Part shown: positions 12,501 through 24,500 of the stretch, one piece after another
How the letters are laid out: each line of letters opens with the position of its first letter
Position numbering within the stretch: position 1 is the first letter of the stretch
NCBI RefSeq assembly: GCF_963676685.1
Contig: NC_092353.1
Span: 12,673,734 to 12,737,733 of the forward strand
Length of the DNA: 64,000 nt
Direction: 5' to 3'
Source of the DNA: Mytilus edulis
Taxonomy: Eukaryota > Mollusca > Bivalvia > Mytilida > Mytilidae
Translations under genes and position numbers: made by a program
The notes under the pieces: model-generated
What the model was told of the DNA's origin: nothing
Databases searched by the model: none
Seen by the model: only the letters and a program-made list of their open reading frames with translations

Positions 12501-15500
12501 AGATACATGAATTCTCGACATTGCTTTTGAATATTGTGTCATTATAATTTCTTCTTTTGATATGCTTTATGCAACATCTACTGACATTAACTAATCTTTA
12601 AAACGATTGCATTTACATTTTGTATGTTGTGTCAACTGTTGTATTATTTATTTGTTATGCATGTTTTGGCGTGTGTTTGTGTTGTATTTCTATAACGTTT
12701 GGTATAACGTAGTGTTTTATGGATTTTTTTTAACATTTCATAACGTGGATGGTTTGGCATGCTATTATACCAAGTTTAACCCACCCTTTTTTTTAAATGT
12801 CCTGTAACAAGTCAGGAATATGGTAGTAGTTATCAAATAGTTCGTGTCTATGGAGTTGGTCGTTTGTTTTTGTTGCACGTAAGTGTTCTTATTGTTCCTT
12901 TGTTTTCCTCCTATTATTTATATTTCACTCGGTTATCATTTGTAACCCGGATTTATTTTTCTCAATCGATTTATGACTTTTGAACACCGGTATACTTCTG
13001 TTGCCTTAATTTTGTACTTTTTATTTCATTTTAATTTCAGTTGACCGTAAGTAAGAACTGTATGGTAACTTCCAGTTATAATGGAGCAAAACTGTGGGTA
13101 TTTTAATATCTGCAAAAATTGAAACGAACGAAATAAAAAATGTGTTAATTTAGTGCCCTCTGTTTTAAATACTTATGAAATATCTCTTTTTATGTTCAAT
13201 TATCGCGGAAGTAAAATCAAAACAACAATGTCGAGATCGTTGAGTTGGTTTTAGTAGACATCATTCGTGGTTTTATTAGTATCGTCCGTTACCATGTTAA
13301 GAGATACGATTCTATATTGCACGAATTATTTGTCAAATCAAATTCTTACAATTGATAATCAGCAGTGCTGTCATTAGGGAATTGTGGTAAATTACCTAGA
13401 TAAAACCCATTATTTTTAGTTTATTCTGTATAATGATGATCACGAAAACGCTAGATGAATTTTGGTAGGCAGGGATACAGGCTAACCCATCTACCTGATA
13501 AATGAAGAAATACAGGTGTACATGCTTGACAAGTTTTTCTGGTGAAAGACATAACTCAAAAGTGGTCTATTGCTTTATTTTTTGCATTTTTATATATGAC
13601 TGAAGTTCACTTTGGAAAAAAATAACTGTCATAAATTTTGTAATTATGAATCCATTTAATGTAAAGCATTGTTTTATCATACTAAAATTAGAATATAATT
13701 CCTCATACGTATTCCATTAGTAAGACGTTCAACGGAGTCCGACGAAGATAAAAATAACATGTTTGAATTTTATGTGCACCATCAACCGTTTCGATATATT
13801 TGATTTGCCTTAACATTGATTTTATTTTTTAAGACTGTTGGAAAAAACCTTGTGGCCATGGAACATGCGCAAATCATCGTAGAACCTTCATATGTACCTG
13901 TAACAAAGGATATACAGGACAATACTGCAAACAAGGTATGTAAAGTCATCAATGAATATTAAGATTCAGGTCAATTAGAAATTTTATCATTTCATCAAAA
14001 AAGTAAAGTTATTTTTTATTCTCTTCACTTTTTTGTTTTCTTCGGCGGGTAACAGAATAAGTATACACCTTAACGCGTGAACACAAATGGATATAAGGTT
14101 TAATATTGTAAGCAGTATCATAAAAGGTTACTTTGTAACCAGTATTATAATAAAATAAATAAAGCAATTGAACAATATAACATTGCAGATATTTCTTGAA
14201 ATGTAATTCATGTAAATGATATATAGTTTGTTAATGTTTCATAGCAATGCTAAATTTACAATTTCTCTATTTCTTTTAGTGATTGACCGTAAGTAAAACA
14301 TTGATAATACCATTTCGAATATTCACATAAAATAATAAGCCAGTATGCCGGTATGTCCAGAGAAACAAGATTAAACATACTTGCACTAGATTAATCAAAG
14401 GAGAATAAGTAATTTATACAGTTTGAAACATAATTGTTTTGCATAAATAAACAACACTTGAATGCACGAAGACGCAACCCAAAACTGATTGTGGACGTTA
14501 ACAATAACAGTAATTTGAGACCGAAATCATCGCCATACACTGGGGTTTTAAAGTTTGCGTTTATTAGCAGGACTGTTTAGGACAGTTATCAGTAATTCAC
14601 AACGGGACTGTTTTATGTGTGTGCTCATCGGGGCACCATTTTGTTATGAACATTTGGTCCTTTTCAATTAACTATAGATTTTGGCATTTTCATTCTGTCC
14701 TATCCTTTCACAAATTTTACCGTTCTTATTTTTTATATCAATTTCTTTCCTATGAGTTTTTAGTTTTACGCATACATTTGATTGATATTAAAAGAACATA
14801 TTTCTTTTTATAACGGAAAGACTAAATTGCAATATTCAGTTGCATGATATAAGAGCTTTCTAACGGTTTACATTATATAATCTCTTATGAGACGGAGTGA
14901 TACAAAAGAGATAAAATATATCAAAGGTGTGGTGCATTAACGATCCAATAAAAAAACACTTTGCCCACAAGAAAAAGCCACGAAAACTAAAAACAAACGT
15001 AGAAAACCTTAAAAACAGACCTGGAACAAAAACACAAGTGATCCGGTATTGGCAATAAACAATGCACATGCACTTAGTTTTTTTTCAATGTTTCGTTGCA
15101 CTAATTATCTATAAGAACTATCACTGTCAATGACGAATCTTTTTCTCTAGACGAAGTGCGTATGTGTCGTTCACCATTTTGACTCCCGGTATTTAGATAT
15201 ATTATCCTATACTGGAAATGCATGTTGTTTCTTTTGTGTTTTTTGTCAAATAATTGAGCAGCGTTGACTGAAAAATCTGATGTTAAGTGGTTGTCGTCTG
15301 TTTATGTGGTTCATAAGTGTTTCTCGATTCTCGTTTTTATATAGATTAGACAGTTGGTTTTACCGTTTCACTGGTTTTGCACTAGTAGTTTGTGGGGACC
15401 TTTATAGCTTGCTGTTCGGTGTGAGCTTAGGTTCCGTGTTGCAGGTCTAGACCTATAATGGTTTATTTTTATAAATTGTTACTTGGATGGAGAGTTATTT

Positions 15501-18500
15501 CATTGGCACTCATACCACATCTATTGACTGCAAATTAAATGCTGAAATACGCGTTGAATTGGTAAAAATGATACAGTCAAAGTTAAAATAAACTTGACCT
15601 TACTAATACTTTAAATATCTAAAAAAAAAGAGATGTGTAATTACTCATTTAAAAAGCTAGCTACACTTTGTTGTGAGTATTTCCGGAATTTTAGTTCATC
15701 ATGATTAATTGTTATTTTATGATGTAACGGTCAATGCATGATTTTATGGACATGTGAATGAATATAGATATTGACATTTGAAAGCGTCCACTGTCGATAC
15801 ACAGTCTCCGGGTCACATCGACGTAAAGACATCATCAAGCGACTACCATTGAATAGAATAATCATGTATTGAACTTTGATACAATGTTTGGTATGTATTT
15901 CAATGTGCTTTATTTCAGATTGCAAGTCCAATCTCTGTATACACGGGAAATGCATAAACCATCCAGCTGCTGGCTCATATACATGTCGTTGTTTAAGTGG
16001 ATTTGGAGGCAAATTTTGTGATACACGTAATATTCATTTTTCTGAAAGTCTCATAAACAGAATCTACATGGGACTACAAAACTTGGTCTAATTATTAAAA
16101 CTATTACAAATGTCCTTTTTTATCTCACAAAATTTAATACCAATATAGACATTCGTAATCAATTCGTTGACAATCTTTTTTGTGTTGCTGAAATCATTGA
16201 AAATGATTCATACGTAAAACAGGGACGAAAGATACCAGAGTGACAGTCAGACTCATATATCGAATATAAACTGACAACGCCATGGCTAAAAAAGAAAAAT
16301 AATAGAACATAAGACACAACATAGAAAACTAAAGACTGAGAAACACGAACCCCACTCAAAGCTGGGGGATGATCTCAGCTGTTCGGCAAGGGTAAGCAGA
16401 ACTTGTTCCCCGTGTGGCACCTGTCGTGTTGCTTATGTTATTACAAACCCAGTAAATAGTCTAATTCGGTAGGTCACATTCGTGAAAAGAGAACTGGATT
16501 GTAGTTTCGATATAAAGAACATATCTGACATAATCTGTGTAACGAATATTACATAAAAGGTCAACCAACTCGTAATGGCATCCGTAAAGTTTACGAAGGG
16601 ATGATTTCAACTTTGCCATTTAGAACTCTTAGTTTAATAGCTTCTTTGTGAGCAGCAATCATCGATCAAGGACATCATGATAAGAGAAACAAGTCCGAGA
16701 ATACTGAATCAATTGGGAGATGCATATTCCGTATGCAGGCGGTGCTGGAATGATGCTACTTAGAAATGATAAGTTCACATTAAGGAAGCTGCAATCACCT
16801 CTTTTGTCGTAAAGGTTTGTGTTCAAACAACCCGCATTGTCAATTTCATGATGTAGGTCAATATATGAGGCAGACTTAACTGTATCCGTTGTGTTCGTTA
16901 TCTCTAATTCGATGGGATAGAATCGTTCAACATAGTCACCATGCATATTTTGAATTATTTAGTGAAAGAATATAATCTATATAGCGGAAAGTAATGTTAA
17001 AGAAAGTAAAGCAAGGAACGAGAAACACATATTGACTAATTTCAATGTTTATCGCTTTTACGCAAAAGGATCGTTACTGTATTCATTGTGTTATATATCG
17101 ATATTAGTATATATCATGACTGAACTTATACATTGTTCTTTTTAACAATTTGTAGCACACGACTGTAAGTATAAATTTACAGAAAATTTGATAATAGTAT
17201 TTCGATACTTCAACAAGAGTTTAGCTAATGGAATTGTATAACGAATTCAATACAGAAGTTTAATTTCTCAAGAAAATATTTGTAAACCTCATATATAATA
17301 AAAATAGTTTATCCAAGGTTTAATTAGGGGTTCCTATGTAAACAATTCAATTAAAAAACCACGCTTTTAAAAATAGAAAAACAACTATCTTCACGTTATT
17401 ATAGGATAATGCATATAGTCCATTAATTTTTTATTGCTCTACATTGTTTGAATCTACATTATAAAAGACATACTTTTCAAAAGCACGATTAGATTTTGTT
17501 TTGCATTTATATAAAAGATTGTAGACCCAGTCCATGTGTTCATGGAAGCTGTCGTAACGTCGATGGAGGTTACCACTGTACTTGCAAAGAAGGATATACA
17601 AGCCGAAACTGTCAAAATAGTAAGTAAATATGATTCATGTTAACATGATGTGTCTGTAAACGGCCAAATAGTTATCAAAGGTACCAGACTTATAATTTAA
17701 GGGGTTCGCGAGTATAAATCAATTTCTTTTTTAAATATAGGATTTCGCTATTTTGTTCTTTTAATAAGCTTAATTTCCGTTTCTGTGTGTATTGCATTTT
17801 AATATTGTGTAGTTATTCCCCTCTTGTATTTAATGCGTTTCCCTCAGTTTTAGTTTGTTACCCCGATTATATTTTTTGTCCATGGATTTATGAGTTTTGA
17901 ACAGCGGTATACTACTGTTGCCTTTATTAATCCTATTAAAGGAAGACTAAAATAAAAATATTGGGGCCATCGTTCATTGGAGCTCACAATCTGCCTTTGA
18001 CAGAAGCGGCATTTTTGTTATATTACTTTTTTCCTGTTATACTAATAGAATAAAAAACAGAAATATCGATATATAAAAAACTAAATTACAAAAATTGCTT
18101 AATTTGTTCAACAGAAAAAAAGTATCAATACAGTTTATTTGAAAAAAAATAAAAAATAGAGATCACCGATGAGTTAAAAAAAAGTTTTTATACCGCTGTT
18201 CGAAATTCATAAATCAATTGGGAAAAAACCAAATCGGGTTACAAACTAAAACTGAGGGAAACACATCAAAGTACGGCATTCAACACGGAGCATTGACTCA
18301 CACCGAACAGCAATCCTGTGTCAGAATTGTAGTTTGGTAACTAAAAAATATAGCAAAAAAGTTTGTTAAAAAAGAAATACCGAATTCAAAGAAAAATTGA
18401 AAAGGCCCATCATCAAATGGCAAAATAGAAAAAAAAATCAAACGAATGAAAAACAACTAACACATGTCTGACCTGGTACAGCCATTTCCTTATGTGGAAA

Positions 18501-21500
18501 ATTATGGTTAAAACCTATAGCTAGCTTAAACTCTCACGAGCAACACTAATCAGCAGCACACATATTGGCGAATTGTAATTTTTATCTGACGATTTAAGCA
18601 TCTACCTTTTTTCCTTCTCTCAAATGCTACATAATAAGCAGCGAATCATCAATTTTAAATATCTGTTTGATACTTTCGGGAACAGACCCTTCTAGGCCCC
18701 TAGCAAAAGGATAACGCGGTTCCATAAAACAATCTTTTTCGTAATGTTCCTATTTTTGTGATGATCTTGGATTTATATCTAGTTTTTGACGTGGTAAGAA
18801 AAACTTTTTCAAAATTGGATTTTAAGGATGTGTTTTTGAAATTTCATCTCATGAGTATATATTATATGATTTTGATAGTAAACATTATGACCTGTGTTTA
18901 CAGCCATTGTTTGAATCTTAATAGCATTCTGTTTTATTTTGATTTCAGTAGACTGTAAGTAAGAATTAAAACATCGACTTGTGTATTTTTTGTTTATCTT
19001 AATGTATGTGCAATTGAAAAAAGCGATTTGAAACACTTGTTCACTCATAACCTCATTTTTGTAATAGACAAAAATCAGTTAAATGCAATCAAATGGGCAT
19101 TAAGTTCGTGTCATCATTAGAATGCATGTTCCAATTATTTTTTCCGTTGACTTACGTGTATTACTGCAGGGGTTGAAAGTTCATTACAACTAGTTACATG
19201 TAATATATCCTTATATTTGATTACGCTAGAATCATTGGGTTAATTTCATGCATTTTCTATAGATGATGTTATTCAATTGGACAATCAAATCAATAAAAAC
19301 CTGTAGATATAGAACTATTATACAGCCTTGCTTATATTCTACGCATATTCCGATTGACGTCAAAATTATCATGTGATATTTTCCTTAGACTAATATACCG
19401 ACTGTATATCATGCATGGGGAGAATAACATAACAATGTTAGATAAGATAAGATAAGATAATTTTATTTACCAATCATGGTGCCCAAAATTTGAGCTATAC
19501 AATTGAATGAATTACAAAATAAAGCACAGAAAATGATTAGAATGATTACAGTACATTTAAACAAAAACAAAAACAAAAAAAAAAAAAGCACAAGAAAACA
19601 CATGAAGACACATTCACACTAGTTAACCTGATATAAACCAAGTTATTGACAAAACATAGTTGTCATAAGTGCCACTATGAGTGGAGAAATTACATAATTC
19701 TTATTAGTTATAGGTCTATGGGAGACAACTCCTAATCAATTTTATTTCCTATATATATTAAAACAATGCATTATGTTACGATAACTTTAACAAAACCATG
19801 CATTAAATTACAAATACAATTACTTTTGCCAAATTATGCATTGAACTACACATTACATTTTTTTATTTTTTTTATTAAGCGAAAAGAAAAGGAAAAAAAA
19901 TTGAAATATAAGATGAAGTCACAAAAGATTTCATGTCCCATTAGTATCTTCAACTTCAATTTTAGGAGCTGGTGTTAACGATGCTTATGCCTAATTATTG
20001 GTTGCCATCTTCGCTGAGATAAATCGGATTTTGATGTTCGGTTCTGTTCTTCAAGATTTGATTTCACATACATTTGTATTTTCTTTAAATGCACAATTTT
20101 TGTGTTCTGTTAAATTGACCCTTTTAAAGTTGTTATACGATGATGACTGATGTACCCATGTTTTGACTATTTTATTTATTGTGTCTGTTTAGTTTACGCA
20201 TCAATGTAAATATAACGGAATTTGACGAGACTATCATCAAAGTGAGAGGGTAAGCACTATAAAACCAGGTTTAATCCACAATTTTATACATTTGAAAATG
20301 CCTGTACCCAGTGAGGAATATGACAGTTCTTGTCCATTCGTTTTTGATGCGTTTTGTTATTTGATTTTGCCATGTGATTATGGACTTTCCGAATTGATTT
20401 TCCTCTAAGTTCAGTATTTTTGGTGATCTTACTTTTTATTACTTAAGGTTCTACAAAAAATAAACTTTCATCCTTTCTTCTATTTCATAAAAGTTTTACA
20501 AGTAACAATTTGAAAGAGAATAGTGTAGGCAACTCTGATTCAGTGTGAAAACGATTGCACACCTTCTGTTTAATTTTCAGATTGTAATCCCGATCCATGT
20601 GTGCATGGTACCTGCCACAGTAGATCAACACATTTCACCTGTAGCTGTAAACACGGTTACCAAGGTTTAACATGCAATCAGGGTAGGTAATATCCATTAA
20701 GGGAGATACGTTTTTCAGACCATTGTTATAGGTTACAATACACCATTAGATTTTATGGGCGCAGCCATTTTATGAGCATAACATGGTATTCAGAATTAAG
20801 AGTATGACTAATCCTGATTGGTCGATATGTGCACCCGTTATTTTTTATTACTAGAGACTTCGTGCACTCTGCTTTATACAAAAGGCAAAATAAAAATTAT
20901 TCCGTAGCCCTAAAGGCACTGAGATGACTTTTCAACGCTTGGACAAGACACGTATTTTAATGGCAAAATTGATAGGCATGGGAGATAAGTACAAAATACG
21001 CTAAAAAAAGCAACGCGAACCTATATTTTTTGGACCAAAAAATACTGTCATAAATTTTCTTTGATTCTAGCAAGGTTTCGTTAAGAAAATCAACTTTCTA
21101 AAGTCTGTATCTCGAAAAAGGCTACCATTGTCGCCTATGGGGAAATTAATTGTTTATTTCAATCTTTATCATTTTTATAAGTGTAAACTAAATGTAGACA
21201 AGACATGACCAGAAAATATTTTATTTTAAGTCTCACCTCTTCTAAAAGATATGATTTTTTCCCGCAACAGTTTTAATTTACCAATTACTGAATTCATTGT
21301 ACAAAAAGCCATGACACGTTTCTTCTGGAAATGACACCATAGATAAAAAGGTACCAGAACAAATTGAAACAGAGGACTGAGATAATAATATTGGTGAACA
21401 AAAAAATGAAAAATTTATTCATAAATTAAACTTATTGTTTATTGTAATTGGTCATGAAATTGAACTAAATATTGAACTTGCAAATAAAAGATTTCTCACT

Positions 21501-24500
21501 TATTTACAGAAGTTGATCGTAAGTATATAACATATTAGTTATTAGTTAAAATAGTTCTATGTAGAATACAACAAATGTACCACAGGCTATCTAATGCAAT
21601 TTAAACCAAAAAAAAAAGTAACGACCTGTTTTACGTACTAAACAATAAATTAAAAACAAATAGGATATCGATCAAATTGGTAGCAAAAATGCTAGAATCA
21701 TCAGGTCGAAACAAAACACACAAACAAATCTTACAAACGAAGTATACACACGAGAGAACTCTCAGTTGCTGATAGCTTGACCAACGCTATAAGAGCTTAC
21801 TAAATTTTATGCTTCTTTAACTAAAATATTAATCACTTCAAAGTGATGAAGTGTATAGAAGTTATAAGCATTCATAGAAAATATGATATTGAGTAATACC
21901 AAAATATAGATTGTATGTAGGCCATGTTATAAAACAATAACACTCTCTTTCCTTTTCACGAATGTGATATATCGAATGGCACTATAAACCGGGTTTGTAA
22001 TAACATGATCAACACGACGGGTGCCACGAATGAAGCAGGATCTGCTTACCTTTCCGGAGCACCTGAGATCACCCCAAGTCTTTGGTGGTGTTCTTATTGT
22101 TTAGTCGTTAGCTTTCTATATTGTGTCTAGTGTACTATTATTTGTCTATTTGTTTTTTGGCTCACCTGGCGCGAAGGGCCAAGTGAGCTTTTCCCATCAC
22201 TTCGCGTCCGGCGTCTGTCGTCGTCCTGCGTCCGTCGTCCGGCGTTAACTTTTACAAAAATCTTCTCCTCTGAAACTACTGGGCCAAATTAAACCAAACT
22301 TGGCCACAATCATCATTGGGGTATCTAGTTTAAAAAATGTGTCCGGTGACCCAGCCAACCAACCAAGATGGCCGCCATGGCTAAAAATAGAACATAGGGG
22401 TAAAATGCAGTTTTTGGCTTATAACTCAAAAACCAAAGCATTTAGAGCAAATCTGACATGTGGTAAAATTCTTTATCAGGTCAAGATCTATCTGCCCTGA
22501 AATTTTCAGATAAATCGAACAACCCGTTGTTGGGTTGCTGCCCCTGAATAATTTTAAGAAAATTTTGCTGTTTTTGGTTATTATCTTGAATATTATTATA
22601 GATAGAGATAAACTGTAAACAGCAATAATGTTCAGCAAGGTAAGATTTACAAATAAGTCAACTTGACCGAAATGGTCAGTTGACCCCTTTAGGAGTTATT
22701 GCCCTTTATAGTCATTTTTTAACCATTTTTCGTAAATCTTAGTAATCTTTTAGAAAAATTTTCTCCTCTGAAACTACTGGGCCAAATTAAACCAAACTTG
22801 GCCACAATCATCTTTTGGGTTAGTAGTTTGAAAAATGTGTCCGATGACCCGGCCATCTAACCAAGATGGCCGCCATGGCTAAAAATAGAAAATGGGGTAA
22901 AATGCAGTTTTTGGCTTATAACTCAAAACCCAAAGCATTTAGAGCAAATCTGACATGGGGGTAAAATTATTTATCAGGTCAACATTTATCTGCTCAGAAA
23001 TTTTTAGATGAATCGGACAACCCGTTGTTGGGTTGCTGACCCTGAATTGTTAGTTTTAAGGAAATTTTGCTGTTTTTGGTCATTATCTTGAATATTATTA
23101 TTGATAGAGATAAACTGTAAACAACAATAATGTTCAGCAAAGTAAGATTTACAAATAAGTCAACATGACCGAAATGGTCAATTGACCCCCTTAGGAGTTA
23201 TTGTTCTTTATAGTCAATTTTTAACAATTTTCATAAAATTTGTAAATTTTTACTAACATTTTCCACTGAAACTAATGGGCCAAGTTCATTACAGATAGAG
23301 ATAATTTTAAGCAGCAAGAATGTTCAGTAAAGTAAGATGTACAAACACATCACCATCACCAAAACACAATTTTGTCATGAATCCATCTGCTTCCTTTAAT
23401 ATTCACATAGACCAAGGTGAGCGACACAGGCTCTTTAGAGCCTCTAGTTTTGCCTCGGTACAGACATGAGGAATTAACTAAGACTTCCTTATATTTTGTT
23501 AATTTCTAATAGGCCTACAAAACATATTCAATTGAAATCAGTGAAAATAAAGATAAAATGAAATTTAATTTATGATTAGACTGCAGTAAAAATCCTTGTG
23601 TGTTTGGAACATGTCATACTAGTCCTACTGGTTTCAATTGTGCATGTGCTGCCGGGTATTCTGGACATCATTGTGATAAAGGTAACCATTTTGTTATTTG
23701 GACAATACAAATGCAATAGTGTTACTGCTTTCACAATAACATAATGTAATAAGTATCATTTTTTTTTAGTTTTACAAGTAATTCTTAAAAAAAGATGTTC
23801 AAAAGAGAACTTTTATTAGTGTTTGTTCATTTAAGAATGTTTCACTTTTAAGATCAGTAAAATTATGAATATTACTTCATTATAGCACTAACAGTATTAA
23901 GCACAGCAACATTAGGATCAACTTCAACGTTAACAACGTTAGGAGAAACTTCAACTTTAACAACGTCAATAGGATCTTCAACTTTAACAACATCAAGAAG
24001 ACCATCTACTTTAACAACGTCAAGAGGACCTTCAACTTTAACAACATCAGGTGGACCTTCAACTTTAACAACATCAGGTGGACCTTCAACTTTAACAACG
24101 TCAGGTGGACCTTCAACTTTAACAACAGCCAGTTCTATTTGTAGAGATAGTTCGTATGTGGCGTGTTCTGATCAACATGTTTGCGCAGATCCTTCATTGA
24201 AACGATTATGTCCTTTCAGTTGTGGGCTATGTAGTAAGATATGTTAAAAATGTTAAAGTTGAAATTCACTCCCAACCCTATCAACCACTTTTTACACTAT
24301 ATGCTTGTTGATGTAAGGGAGCGAAACAGTCAAATAAATCATTTTTTTTTTTTATATCAATTATTTTTTCCGATTTAAATAAGTTATCAAAATAGATTTT
24401 CTGTGGATTTTCTTTTCATTATGTCCCATCACTACGGTTTCAACTTCCTCGAAGAAATTGTATGAAATACAATTTATCGTGCTTTCTTACGTCTGCTCAG

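Noticed and set aside
23682-23885. A seventh micro-exon between EGF7 and the Ser/Thr exon (site tttttttttag-ttttacaa-gtaatt)
   Set aside because: Would be 8 nt and break frame; donor and Asp codon do not match the other micro-exons.
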